From Prorocentrum cordatum (lineage: Eukaryota; Sar; Dinophyceae; Prorocentrales; Prorocentraceae): DNA of 46,264 bases. The stretch is from the NCBI GenBank assembly GCA_963575745.1, contig CAUYUJ010022431.1, positions 77,501 to 123,764 of the forward strand. The letters run 5' to 3'. Of the stretch, positions 20,160 through 30,689 are shown piece after piece (within the stretch, counting starts at the first letter, position 1; the number at the start of each line of letters is the position of its first letter). The notes beneath the pieces are model-generated. The model was not told where the DNA came from, did no database searches, and worked only from the letters and a program-made list of their open reading frames with translations. The translations under genes were made by a program, and so were the position numbers.

Positions 20160-21125
20160 GAGCTCGGTGCGTTTGCGCGGACGCCACGCGTGAAGCAGGT
20201 CGAGTTGTCGCGGCTGAACACGCCGATGATCGCAATCGCGGCCCCGTGAACTGCGGCGATCAGGCCGCCAGCCCCCTCTGCATCTTGGCAGCGCTGCTGG
20301 GCGTTATCTCCCGGAAGCCGAAGTCGCCCGCCATGGCAGCGTGGCCCGCGGACTGGTCTTGGGGCAGAACACCGAAAGCGAGGCAAACCACGATCTGCGC
20401 CCATCTCCCGGAAGCCGAAGTCGCCCGCCATGGCAGCGTGGCCCGCGGACTGGTCTTGGGGCAGAACACCGAAAGCGAGGCAAACCACGATCTGCGCCCA
20501 GTCCGCGGCGGGGGCCCTGTCGCCCCGCGCGGTCGCAGCCAATCCGCCCTGGAATGGGCACGCGCATGTCCGCCCTCACGGCCGCGCGACCATCGGCAGT
20601 CTCGGTCGCGAACTTCTGCTGCATCGCCACGGCGTTGCTGGACGTCGGCACGCTGAAGCCGAAGTTGCCCGCCGCGGCGGGCGGCGGCGGCCCCGTCGAC
20701 GCGCCCTGCGCGGCGAGCGGGCGGCGCGTCGCTCCGCCCCGCGGCGCGGGGGGCCAGGAAAAGCTCGGGGCGCTGGCGCGGTCGCCGCGCGCTGCATCTG
20801 CGCGCCCCCGCCCTGGCCCTCGCTGGACGGCGGCACCTTGAAGCCGAAGTCGCCCGCCGCGGCGGCGGGGCCAGCGGACAAGCCCCGGGGCGGCTCGCCG
20901 CCTTGGGACAGCCCCCCAGGGCGCACGGCGCGGCACGACGCGCGCCCAGCCCGCCGCGGGGACCGCGCGGGCATGCCCGCGCGGCTTGCCGGTGACGTCG
21001 AGCGCAACGTAGCCCGCGGTGGCCACAGTGCTCACGCGGCCGTGCCCGAACTCTGTCCGGCGCCTCCGGGCGAGGTGTTCCGCGCCACCATCGGCAGTGA
21101 ATCCGGCGGGGTCCCAGAAGGTACT
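20160..21125 (-). pseudogene. Broken light-harvesting chlorophyll a/c-binding protein, at least 3 modules
   Basis: Known: dinoflagellate LHC proteins of the thylakoid bind chlorophyll a/c and peridinin. They show WDPAGFTADG, a helix with ExxHGRxSMLAT, PAAGWAQIV, QDQSAGTPAxAGDFGF and a last helix with ExAxGRLAMMA. Seen on the minus strand: TFWDPAGFTADGG (about 21122-21087), TEFGHGRVSTVATAGY, PAAGWARVV, then in another frame AAAAGDFGFKVPPSSE (about 20870-20820). Next comes AAAGNFGFSVPTSSN with FATETADGRAA (about 20690-20590), then AADWAQIVVCLAFG, PQDQSAGHAAMAGDFGF (about 20500-20400) and IAAVHGAAIAIIGVF (about 20270-20200). Thus parts of at least three modules lie in tandem, separated by GC-rich low-complexity DNA and frame changes. 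No complete unit exists. Introns could explain some frame changes, but not the split at 20306-20499. Confidence 0.75.
20306..20499. repeat. Exact 97-bp tandem duplication inside the LHC remnant
   Basis: 20306-20402 and 20403-20499 (both starting ATCTCCCGGAAGCCG) appear identical. The unit covers the WAQIV...AGDFGF segment. Since 97 is not a multiple of three, the second copy shifts the frame. Perfect identity means it is recent or an assembly artefact. Confidence 0.95.
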
Positions 21126-22400
21126 CGCCCTCGCCCTCCACGTGCGCCCCCTCCACGTCGTCCTCCACGACCTCGCGCCCGCCCTCCTAGTCCCCCGCGT
21201 TATCCGCGCCCTCGTCCGCCATGTCCTCATCGCCCGCGCAGTCGACGCCGCGGTCGCAGGGTCCGCGCGGGCCCGGCGGGGGGGGCAGGCCAGGGCCGCC
21301 CGGCGGCGCACCCAGCGGCCAGGCCGCCCCCTGTCCGCGGCGCGCAGGAGGGCGGCGGCAGCCCAGAGGGCAGCTCGCCGCAGGCATCCGCGATGCCAGC
21401 CAGCGCGCCGTCTGCCGCCGCCCCCGCCGGCGAGGAACCGGCAGCGGCCGCGGCGGCCGCGGCGCACGCGCAGAGCCGGGGGTCGCCGCCCGCCGGCGGC
21501 AGCAGCGGGCGGTAGCGCGCGGGGCCGCCCGAGCCCGCGCCGACGGCGACGACGGCGGGGCTGGGGGCGGGACGCCGCCCGCAATAGCGGCGGCGACTGC
21601 GGGGCCCGGCAGGCCGCCGCTGGCCGCCGCCGACGGCGGCGGGCCGGCGGCAGCAGCGGCGGCGGCAGCGGGCGCAGCACGCCCCGGAGGGGCGCCACGC
21701 CCGGCCGCCGCCAGCTGCTGGCGCCGGCGCAGAGCGGCACCCGAGAGCGCCGCGCCGAGCGAGGACATCGCACCGAGGCCCGGGCGAGAAGCGCCAAGAT
21801 GCAGCCACGGCGCGCGCGGGCGCCGGTCTCCGAAACCGCGCCAGGGGGGTCGCGCTCGGCCTCGGCGGCCTTGAGCCAAGGGGGCTTGAGCCAGGCTTGA
21901 GCCAAGGCCACGGACGCCAGTGGGGATACTTGTTGGTTAGCGGGCGCGCGAAACGAGCCGAACGCCGAGCGTGCCAGGGCGGGCCGCGCCAGTAGCGAAG
22001 TGGGACGCAGCGCAAGCGGCGGCGCACGAGGAGCCGCGATACCGACCAGGCAGTCAGCAGCAGAAAAGCGCGCCGTCGGCGGAGACCACGCGAGCTTGGC
22101 GAACAGGAAGCACATGGGGCGCCCCAGGAGCACGAGGAGGACGCCGAAAAGAACGGAGGCGAAGGAGGTGGACCGTTTCTCCGAACGAAATACCGCAGTG
22201 CCAACGCAGCCAAAATGGCGCGAGGAAGGCGGCCGGGCGGCCGTAGAGGGCGACGGTGGCGCGCGAGTGGGCCCTGCGAAGTAGCACAGGCGGCGCCCTA
22301 GGTAAGCTGGGCAAGCAGGACGGAGGCGACCGCGCCAGGCGACAACAGTCGCCCAAGTAGCCGTGACCAGCGCATCCCAATGGGGCAACCTTGCCGCGCA
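21126..22400. other. Very GC-rich DNA upstream of the LHC remnant, no recognised gene
   Basis: Long open frames on both strands read as Ala/Pro/Arg/Gly-rich low complexity. If the LHC remnant had a transit peptide or earlier exons they would lie here on the minus strand, but I find no further LHC motif. Confidence 0.45.
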
Positions 22401-22913
22401 GGTAGAACTTAAGAAGGTAGAACTTCAGAAGGCCGTCAACCGACACCGCGAGCCCCGCGAGCGCGAACCAGAAGGCAAACCTGATCGACGCGAACGGACC
22501 GCGCGAGCAAAGACCACCACGCGTGAAAGCCCAACGCGAACCCGAGGGCAAGGAGAAACCATTTCCAACAAGTAAGACTTCGCAAGGCCGTCGGCTGACA
22601 TCTTGCGCTTCACGCGCGAGAACCCGAAGGCAGAAATGGGCGGCGCGAGCGAACAGCGCAAGCGAGCGCAGCCCATTGGGCACCCCGAGGGTGGAGCGGC
22701 GGGAGCGCGCGCGAGGCCAGCGCCCGCATGCGCCTGCCAGGGGGCCGCGTCGCCCTGGGCGCAGCGGGCCGCTGGCAGGGGCGGGGCCAGCGCGCCCGCG
22801 TCCAACATGAACCCTCGCGGCCATCACGTGACGGGGCGGACGGGAGCGAGGCCCCGGTAGAGCTGGCGCCATACACCGGCAGGACCAATCTGCAAGAGGC
22901 ACATAGGGGGCAG
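22401..22913. repeat. Weak ~75-bp degenerate tandem repeat
   Basis: Words of the type GCGCGAACCAGAAGGCAAA, ACGCGAACCCGAGGGCAAGG and GCGAGAACCCGAAGGCAGAA recur at 22458, 22532 and 22613, with AACTTCAGAAGGCCGTC and GACTTCGCAAGGCCGTC at 22422 and 22576. Strongly diverged. No gene recognised; a minus-strand frame here has a hydrophobic stretch (FAFWFALAGLAVSVDGLL) but no family match. Confidence 0.4.
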
Positions 22914-23078
22914 CTGATCGCCGCGAGCACTCGAAAAGCCTCGACAGAGGAATGCCCGCGGCAAGCATCTGATCGCTGCAATCACTCGAAAAGCCTCGGC
23001 AGAGGAATGCCCGCGGCAAGCGGCCGATAGCTGCGAGCGCTCGAAAAGCCTCGGCAGGAATGCACGTGGCAAGCGAGA
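22914..23078. repeat. 55-bp tandem repeat, 3 copies
   Basis: CTGATCGCCGCGAGCACTCG..., CTGATCGCTGCAATCACTCG... and CCGATAGCTGCGAGCGCTCG... begin at 22914, 22969 and 23024, exactly 55 bases apart. All contain AAAAGCCTCGGCAG and GAATGCCCGCGGCAAGC or close variants. A single diverged copy lies alone at 25039-25092. Confidence 0.93.
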
Positions 23079-23639
23079 AACGCGGATCGATCCGGCTTGA
23101 AGGGGCGCAGGAAGACGGGGCCACGGGCTCCCGTCGCAATGCTTCCTGGCGCGCGGCGCGCGATCGTTCCGTCTGCCAATGCTCATCCTCTGGGCAACGC
23201 CGCGTGGGCCACGGACCTGTGCCCGCCCGCGCTCCAGGCCCGCTCTGGCGTGCCTCCCGGAGCCCCTCCTGAGCTTGCGGCGGCGGCGCCCCGCGCCCTG
23301 TTGCCCCCCCCCTCCTCCTCACGTCCTCCAGGGCCACTCTCAGCCCCCCGCCGTCTGCCTCCTGCTGCCCCTCGCCCTCCACGCCCTCCTCCTGGCGCTG
23401 GTCGTCGTCGCGGCCGCGTCGCCGGCAGCGTCGCTGCCGGTCGCTGCGGCGGCGGGGCCCCAGGGGCCACCCCTTAGGCCACTCCGGGGTTCTCCACGGC
23501 CCGGTCGCGGGGCCCGCAGGCGGATGCGCGGCGGCCCCGCCCCGCGCCCGGGAGGTGGGGCCCGCGGGCGGGCGCGCGGCAGCCCCGCCCCACCTCCCGC
23601 CCCTTTGCTCCCGGTCGCCGTCGCAGCGGTGAAGGTGTA
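23079..23639. other. GC-rich DNA with a 48-bp duplicated unit
   Basis: No gene recognised. 23509-23605 holds two copies, 48 bp apart, of a unit starting GGGGCCCGCAGGCGG and ending near CCCCGCCCC. The same unit, again duplicated at 48 bp, recurs at 23823-23918. Confidence 0.8.
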
Positions 23640-24449
23640 GTTGCAGGACGTGCTGGTCGCCGTGCTGCTGGTCGGCGTCGCGGTGGTGCCGGCGTTGCTG
23701 CCAGTCCTGCCAGCGGCGTTGCTGCTGGCCCCTGCGGTGGCGAGGCCGTCGTTGGTCGCGCTGGCGGCTGCGCTGGCTGCCGGGCGGCGGCAGCGGCAGC
23801 CCTGGGGCGGGGGCCCAGGCGCGGGGCCCGCAGGCGGGCGCGCGGCAGCCCCGCCCCACACCTGGGAGGTGGGGCCCGTAGGCGGGTGCGCGGCAGCCCC
23901 GCCCCACCCCCCGCCCCGCGGGCTGCTGCTGGTAGTGGTTGTGGTGGTCGCGGTGCTGGCGGTGGCGCTGCTGGCCTGCGTCGCGGACGTAGCTGCGGCT
24001 CTGCTGGTCGGGGTCGCAGCGGTGCTAATGTGGGCGTTGGTGTTGGCGCTGCTGGTCGTCGCCGTCGTTGTCGCGGTGGCGTTGCTGGTTGCAGTCGCGG
24101 CCGTCGTCGCGGCACTGCTGGTCGCGGTCGCGGGGGCGCTGCCAACCTCTGTCGCGGTGGCGCTGCTGGCAGTGGCGTTGCTGGTCGCCGTCGTGGTGGG
24201 GGCGCTGTCGGCTGTTGTCGTGGAGCTGCTGGACGCCGTCGTGGTGGCGTTGCTTGTTATCGTCGCAGTGCTGCTGGTCGCGGTCGCGGTGGCGCTGCTG
24301 GTTGCAGTCGCGGTGGCGTTGTTGGCAGTGACTCTGCTGGACGCCGTCGTAGCAAGGCCGACGCTGGCCGTTGTCGTTGCGCCGCTGGCCGCAGTCGTTG
24401 CGGAGTTGCCGGTGTCCGTCGTGGTGGTGCTGCTGGTCGTGGCGCTGCA

Positions 24450-24480
<31 letters not shown>

Positions 24481-25010
24481 GGCGTAGTCGTGGCGCTGGT
24501 GGTCGGTCGCGGCGGTGCAGCTGCCTGCGGCCGCGGCGGCGCTGCTGGGGGGTGGCGCTGCGGGTCGCCTTCGCGACGGCATTGCTGCTGGACTTCGTCG
24601 TGGCTCTGCTGGTCCCGGTCGTGGCGGCGTCGCTGCTGCTGTTGCTGCGCGCATTTGCACTGCTGCTGGCCGTGGCCATTCTGATCACGGTCGCCGCGGT
24701 GCCGCTCGTAGCTCTTGGGCTGGCGTGCGCGGCGAGCCGGTTGGGAGTCGTAGCGCCTCCGCGCTGGACGTAGCCGCGGCGCTGCTGGTCGCCGTCGCGG
24801 CGGCGCCGCGGTCCGCGGTCGTGGTCGCGTGCGTTGCCGGGAGTGGCTCTGCTGGCCGCCGTCGTGGTGGCGTTGCTGTTATCGGGCCGCTGCTGGCCGT
24901 AGCCGTTCTGGTCGTGGTTCGGGCTGCCGCGCGCGGCACCGCTGTTGAGAGTCGCAGCGCCCCGCGCGGTCGCCGTTGTTGCTGCCTGGCTGTCGCGGGC
25001 TCGCCGCGCC
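23640..25010. repeat. GCTGGTCGCGGTGGC degenerate minisatellite (~1.35 kb)
   Basis: Built from words CTGCTGGTCGC, GTCGCGGTGGC and GTTGCTGGCC with irregular spacing (about 18-30 bases) and many substitutions. It contains CAGCTGCTGCTGCTG near 24445 and a second 48-bp GC-rich unit at 23823-23918. The plus strand can be read as an apparently membrane-like Leu/Val/Ala run and the minus strand as Gln/Arg/His. Both follow from the repeat, so I do not call a membrane protein. Confidence 0.85.
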
Positions 25011-26161
25011 AGGAGGAATGTCTAAGGTCGACTGGCAGCTGATCGCTGCTGACACTTTGAAGACCTCGGCAGAGGCATGCCCAAGATGATGCCGCCACCA
25101 CGGGCAGGCAACGAGAGAGGGGCGCAGGCGGCGGGAAGCCCTGCCTGCTAAGAAGGAGCGCTCGACCACGTCGCTGCCGAACATCTCAGAAGGAGCGGCA
25201 GCCTGGGCTACACGTCGCCAGATGGCAGGCTGTCGCCGCACCCATCGGCCCACCCGCCGAAGCGCGCCACGCCGCTGCACCCGGGCAGCGGCCGGGGCGG
25301 CATCCCGGGACGCTGCCGCTGATCGCCCAGAAGCCCACCGTCGCTGCACCCGCTGGCCCCCGCCCCCCCCCGCCGCGGCGCGCCGCGCAAGCTGCGCCGT
25401 CGCCACTGCGTCGGGGCTGGCCCCACCACGAAGTCCCGGCGCCCGCGCGAGACGATGCGTTGCCCAGCCGCGGCCTCAACGCCACGACGAGAACTTCGAG
25501 GCGGCCCCCCACGTCCGAAAGCATGGCCGCGCCGGCGTTTGTCACGCGCTGCCGGACCTTCTGCCAGCGCTATCGGCACCAGAGGGCGGGGGCCGCGAGG
25601 AGAGCGAGGCGCCCCCGAAGTGACGTCTGGACGCCTGCCGATGGACGCAGCCGGCGAGCCGCCTCCGCGCGGCTGCACCCGCCGCTGCCCCGCGCCGCGG
25701 CCACCAGGGGGCCCGTCGCTCAGGACGCCAGCAATTTCGAATGATTTGCACGCAACCCCGCCGCTGGCAGCGGGGTCAGTCGAGAAGGCGGGCGGGGGGT
25801 CGCCCTCTCCAGCTCGTCTTGCGCCCCGCACTTCTGTTCCAACGCCTGCTCTGCCCCCTGGTCGTCGGCGACGGCGTCGGCGTCGACATCGGCGTCGGCG
25901 TCGTCGTCAGCGTCGCCGCCGTCGTTCGTCCGCCGCCTGTCAGGCCCCGCCAGGCCATCGACGCTGCCGCGCAGATTCCACCCCGCGGGCGGCGAAGGAG
26001 CTGGAGGATCACGGCGCCTCGGGGCCAGGTCCGCACCGGCGTCGCACGCTGGCCGCCGCGCGGTCGCTCCTCGGCGCCGGCATTCGAACTGTCACAAGGG
26101 AGGGCGGCGTCTCGAACCGGCTCGAGGGGGCGCGGGAAGATAGCGTCGAGGGCCCCAATCG
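25011..26161. other. GC-rich DNA, no recognised gene; (GTCGGC)n stretch
   Basis: One diverged copy of the 55-bp repeat at 25039-25092. 25862-25930 is a degenerate GTCGGCGTCGGC run. A minus-strand frame (25545-25186) has a moderately protein-like start (NAGAAMLSDVGGRLEVLVVA) but no family. The sequence ends at an assembly gap. Confidence 0.5.
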
Positions 26162-26261
26162 NNNNNNNNNNNNNNNNNNNNNNNNNNNNNNNNNNNNNNN
26201 NNNNNNNNNNNNNNNNNNNNNNNNNNNNNNNNNNNNNNNNNNNNNNNNNNNNNNNNNNNNN
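26162..26261. other. Assembly gap (100 N)
   Basis: Exactly 100 N, the conventional size for a gap of unknown length. It lies directly before a CTC array, so that array probably stopped the assembly. The true distance, and even the join, are uncertain. Confidence 0.99.
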
Positions 26262-26300
26262 CTCCTCCTCCTCCTCCTCCTCCTCCTCCTCCTCCTCCTT
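26262..26300. repeat. (CTC)n trinucleotide array at gap edge
   Basis: Perfect CTC repeat beginning at the first called base after the gap; its real length is unknown. Confidence 0.95.
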
Positions 26301-26394
26301 CTGCTCCTGAATCCCCCTTCCTTTTGAAATAACTCCTCCCTGTCGTACCCCCAGACGCGTCGACAGGGCGGATGGAGGGCGGGCCGTTTTCATA

Positions 26395-26740
26395 ATGTGG
26401 CTCGTCTTAGAGCCACGCACATTCGTCGCAAAGTATGCAACAGTTTCACGGATGGAATGTGGTTCCGTTTCGAGGTGTGGCTCTCGCCTTAGCGCCACGC
26501 AGATGTATCTAGCTCTTGCAGGTCTGCACCAGTGTTCCAGGATTCGTATGGTCGAAGCGCCAGAAATGGTGTTCTCGCACGACTTGGGATTGTGAGGACG
26601 CGACAGTCCCACTGATTCGCGGTCTTGAAGTCCCAAAAACGGTGGTCTGGCACGATCTTGAGAATCGTCAGGACGCAACAGTTGTGTTGATCCGCAACGT
26701 TGAAGTCGCAGGAACTGTGTTTTCCCACGATTGGAGATTA
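26395..26740. repeat. 73-bp satellite, diverged relatives (locus 2)
   Basis: Units start near 26554, 26627 and 26702 (73 and 75 bases apart), with two more diverged ones near 26396 and 26476. They share with locus 1 (1281-1640), in the same order, GGTCTT-GA-GT-CCCA-AA, CTGG-CAYGATYTTGA and CAACTGT/CAACAGTTGT words. Confidence 0.7.
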
Positions 26741-28090
26741 TCAAACGATTGACATTGAATGGGCCACTCCCCGAAATGAGAAAGACTTCTTTCAGGGGCC
26801 CATGAAATGGGAACTTGTAAGTGGGGGTGCTGCAACATCGTTGATACACCTAGGGCTTACACCGGTCTTCCTCCTCCTCCTCCTCCTCCTCCTCCTCCTC
26901 CTCCTCCTTCACCCTCCTCCTCCTCCTCCTCCGCCTCCTCCTCCTCCGCCTCCATCCTCATGCTCCTCCGTCCTCTTCCTTGCTCATCCCCCCCGCGTCA
27001 GAGCCCTCGCCTCGCGGCGCGGACGCTGCGGCGGTGAAGGTCGAGCGACGACAACGGCTCGTGGCGCGGGGGCACCCGCTCGGACCGCGAGCCTTCGAGC
27101 GCACGGAGGGGGGCTGAGAGAGTAGTCTTGGAGCTCTTCGCAAAAACGAAGGATGAACAGCGTTTAACCGATCCCGAGGTTCCAGGTTTTCGGACGTGTT
27201 CGTGGGGCGTTGAAGATGTTCCCGCCTTGGGGTGCTTTCCAGCAGCTGCGCCTCGTGGAGAGCGTTCTGGAGGTGCCTGGATCGTCCCGAACGGCCGCCA
27301 GAGAGCCGAGGTATGGTCCGGAAACCACTGGGATCGGCGCGGGGATTGCTGAGGGGATATTATAAGGGGGGGGCCAGCTTGATGCCAAGGTAGGATATAT
27401 CGGACCTAGCAAAACTTGCAAGTGGGATACGAATGCCCAACTGAACTGGGGGGATAACTCCGCTAAGTGGGCGGAGCCCACTTGGCCCGAAGAACTCCCC
27501 CCCAAAGCAACCTGGGACCTTCGTAACCCACTCATAACTTAGGTTTGACCCCTGGCATCCATTGGTACCCCCCTCCCCTTAGCAACCCGCGCGCGGATCC
27601 CAGCATCCCAGCTGGCGTGGACGTGGCCCTGGCCGATTCACCCTCCCAGATGGGGTCATGGGCTGTCCCCTTCCGGTTTCGAGAGGCCTACTCCCACCTG
27701 GGGGAGCGGGATGGTGGGGCTGAGGTACCATGTGCTGACCTTGGCAAGAACGAGTGAGGGCTACTGAGCCCGACTAAAAAGCCAGTTTGAACCGTCATAA
27801 GAAGCCAGGACTAGGCCCGCTGAAGTCCCACATTGAACCGAATCAAGCAAGATTAAACCAGATTGTGCGGAATGATGGCGAATTGGGCCAGTTTTCGACC
27901 ACGGATATTCCAACATCGACGCTGAATTGAACATCCCAGGACTTGCATCCGAAGAGGGGGAGCGCAGAGTCAGAGCCTGGGCCGCGGCAGGCTCCTCCCG
28001 TGACAGCCCAAAATCTCCCACGGCAAGAATTGTTCGATCCGGCCGTCATTCCTCCATGGCGACTACGGGGGCACGCTCACGGGCCCCGGG
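26741..28090. other. CTC arrays and unrecognised DNA
   Basis: 26872-26960 is a CTC/CCTCCG array. 27000-28090 shows no gene I recognise. It contains a perfect hairpin AAGTGGGC-GGA-GCCCACTT at 27455-27473 and ordinary-looking mixed DNA. Confidence 0.5.
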
Positions 28091-29106
28091 AGCATCAAAA
28101 ATGAATCCGGGACGACACCAAGAGGTGTGGTCGGGACCTCTGGGGCCGCGCATTGAAAAGCACAGAATCGTATGTCTGGGTCTGTGTGGTGACAGCTGTC
28201 GGGCGCCGCGGCCGTTCCAGAGCGCTCCAGAACGATGTGGGAGCGCGAAGGATCGCTCTGGAACGATCCCCCCCGAAAAACACACACATCCAAAAACCGA
28301 GTTGGGCTTCTTCTCTTTTGTTCGTTGTGGGGCCCTGGGCCCCCCCGAGCAGGTAACGAGAAAACCCGAGTTGGGTTTTTTTCTGAAAGTTGTCCCCTGG
28401 GGGTGTCGGGCATAGCTTTGCTGTGTAACTGCGGGAGCCCGGACCTCCCCGAACAAAGACACAAGAAAGACGTCCGAGCTGGGAGGTTGATCGTGGGGGC
28501 CCGGACCCCTCCGCAAAAGCCTGTTTTGCAGGGAGGTCCTCAGGAATGGTGTTGATTTAGATTGTGGGGGCCCAGGCCCAGAGACCCCGAAAAAGCCATC
28601 GAAAACTCCGAGTTGGTAGGGGGGGCTCTGGTTTTTGAAGGCGTGAATTGTGGGGGTGCGGAGCCCCCCGAAAAGCATAAGAAAATCCCCGAATTTGGAT
28701 TATGTTTGATTTTTCTGTGTTGTCTGTGCTTTCCTGTGTTTTCTGGCATTTCGGGGCCGCAGATCCCTTCTGGAAAACACATCAAAATTGAGATTTGGGG
28801 GATTTTCGGTAGATTTGGCGGGTTCTCAAAAATCCGCCGACCCTGTCGGCGTGTGGATCCCTCTGTCGGCGTGCGCTCAGTCGACGCATCCGTTGTCCTC
28901 TTTCCCTGCGTCTCCGTCGTCCCCTTTCCCTTCACCCTCCAAGCCTGCCAGCGCGAGAAAACCGTAGCAACGTCGTACTTAAGTCGAAGGGAAGCCCTCC
29001 CTTTGATCCCTCCCCCGCCGAGGGGGGGTGGGGTCCCGGGGAGGGATCCCTAGGGGGTCCCCGGGGGGTCCTGGGGGGGAGGGGTCAGATACGCATCCGC
29101 CCCTGG

Positions 29107-29465
29107 GCGTCCCCGAGCTCAAAAAAGCGCCAAGACGCGCCAAGAGTGCCCTAAGAGGCCCCAATAATATCCAAGAATGCCCAAGAGCCCCCCGAGAAGG
29201 CCCCGAGACAGCCCAAGAGGGCCCCAAGACGGCCCAAGAACCTCAAGACAGCCCAAGGATGCCCCAAGAGGGCCCCAAGCAGGCCCAAGAAGAGGACCAC
29301 GAACCGACATTTCGAGCTTCCCGCCCCAAGAAGCCCCCGGAAGGCCCCAAGAGCCCATCAAGGGGCCCGAAGAGGCCCCCAAGAAACCCCCAAGAGGCCC
29401 AACAGAGGCACCAACAGGCCCGAAACCATCCAAGAGGCCTTTCAACCACAACCCCAGCACGGTGC
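29107..29465. repeat. CCCAAGAGGGCC array (plus orientation)
   Basis: Degenerate ~14-base words such as CCCAAGACGGCC and CCAAGAGGGCCC repeated over about 360 bp. Belongs to a family also seen at 39010-39740 and, as the reverse complement, at 41490-42420, 43890-45205 and 45990-46150. Confidence 0.85.
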
Positions 29466-29564
29466 GGGAAGGGCCGCAGGCCCCAAAGGCTCCGTGTCTG
29501 CTACGACTCCCTCGGCCCACACGGGGAACATCTCCTTCGCCTTCTCCTGCTCCCTTCCTCCTCC

Positions 29565-29640
29565 TCCTCCTCCTCCTCCTCCTCCTCCTCCTCCTCCTCC
29601 TCCTCCTCGTCCTCCTCCTCCTCCTCCTCCTCCTCCTCGT
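29565..29640. repeat. (CTC)n array
   Basis: About 25 CTC/TCC units with two CTCGTC interruptions. A further short CTC-rich stretch is at 30640-30700. Confidence 0.95.
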
Positions 29641-30354
29641 ATTCGTCGACGTCGTCTTCAGGGTCGGCGGCACTGGCCGTAAGGCCTTAGCACTAGTTGG
29701 GTTTTGAGTTGTACGAGGCCGGAACCCCGAAAACGAAAACCGTTTGAAAAGAACCCAGAATTGAGGGGGGAGGTCCGGAAGTGCTTTGTTGGTTTCGAAC
29801 GTCTTTGTGTTTGATTGTGGGGGTACGGAACCGTCCGAGCGGGGAGGGGAACAACAACGAAAAAAACAAACAAACAAACAAACAAACAAAAAACACGTTT
29901 GGGCTCTTCTGTCGGAAATATGTTGACGGAGCTCTCCGAGATAGCATGGAGGTTGATTGCGGGAGAAGGGGGCAGACCCAGTGAAAAAACAAAACAAAAA
30001 ACCGAATTGGGGGATGTTTCTGGTTTTCTGCATGTTTTTCAAACATGATATGTTTCTACTTTTGAGAGCCCAGACTCCCCCGAAAAAGACATTCGAAACA
30101 TCGAAAATTGAGGGGTTCTCCACGTGCTCTTTGTAAAGGGGGTTATCGGAAGTAGTCATGCTTCGAAGATGGAGGCCCAGAAACCCCCGAAAATCCCGAG
30201 AGAGAAAAAAAAAAAAAAAAAAAACCTCTGATCGAGGTGTGTTGTGTTACTTCTTCTATGGTTTGACCATTTGTTCCCAAACCATAATTATGATAATAAT
30301 CATACTATGGTTAATTGTGGTTGTGTGGGGGGGGGGGGGGGCGACCCACCCCCG

Positions 30355-30355
30355 G

Positions 30356-30429
<74 letters not shown>
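30355..30429. repeat. Poly-A tract (~75 A)
   Basis: An uninterrupted A run follows a G13 run and CGACCCACCCCCGG. It occupies the position of the A-rich part in the surrounding repeat family, so I read it as an expanded repeat part and not as a retrotransposon tail. Confidence 0.95.
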
Positions 30430-30431
<2 letters not shown>

Positions 30432-30689
30432 TGTGTGTTTATGTGGGGGGGCCCAGACCCCCCTGACAAAAACAACAAAGAGAGAGAGAGAGAGAGGAGA
30501 ACAAAAACAAAAAAAAAAAAACACGAGTTGCTTGTTTGTTGCTGGGTGGTTACTCGACGGTGCGATCAGAAATAGCATTGTTTTTCCCAACCATCCTGTG
30601 GTGTTGGGTCCTCGTTTTGAAAAGACGTCGCCCCGCGTTCCTTCCTCCTCCTCCTTCCTCCTCCTCCCCTTCCTCCCCCCTCCTCCCCC

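Larger units (their letters stand above)
28091..30640. repeat. GTGGGGGCCCGGACCCCCCCGAAAAA family with A-rich tracts
   Basis: A diverged unit of irregular length (about 80-130 bases) recurs: GATTGTGGGGGCCCGGACCCC-CCGAAAAA, a variable A-rich part, then ACCGAGTTGGG and a T-rich part. Clear instances lie near 28260-28370, 28425-28480, 28490-28520, 28560-28620, 28650-28700, 29810-29900, 29960-30010, 30060-30110 and 30430-30530. In some units the A-rich part has expanded: (CAAA)n at 29865-29890, and about 75 A at 30355-30429. Two other arrays, at 29107-29465 and 29565-29640, lie within this span. Confidence 0.75.

Noticed and set aside
23641-24684. 347-codon plus-strand frame that looks like a multi-pass membrane protein
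   Set aside because: The Leu/Val/Ala runs come directly from the GCTGGTCGC minisatellite; the opposite strand is equally open and reads as Gln/Arg/His. No non-repetitive domain.
30355-30429. Poly-A as the tail of a retrotransposed gene
   Set aside because: No coding or retroelement sequence lies upstream on the plus strand, and related repeat units have other A-rich expansions in the same place.
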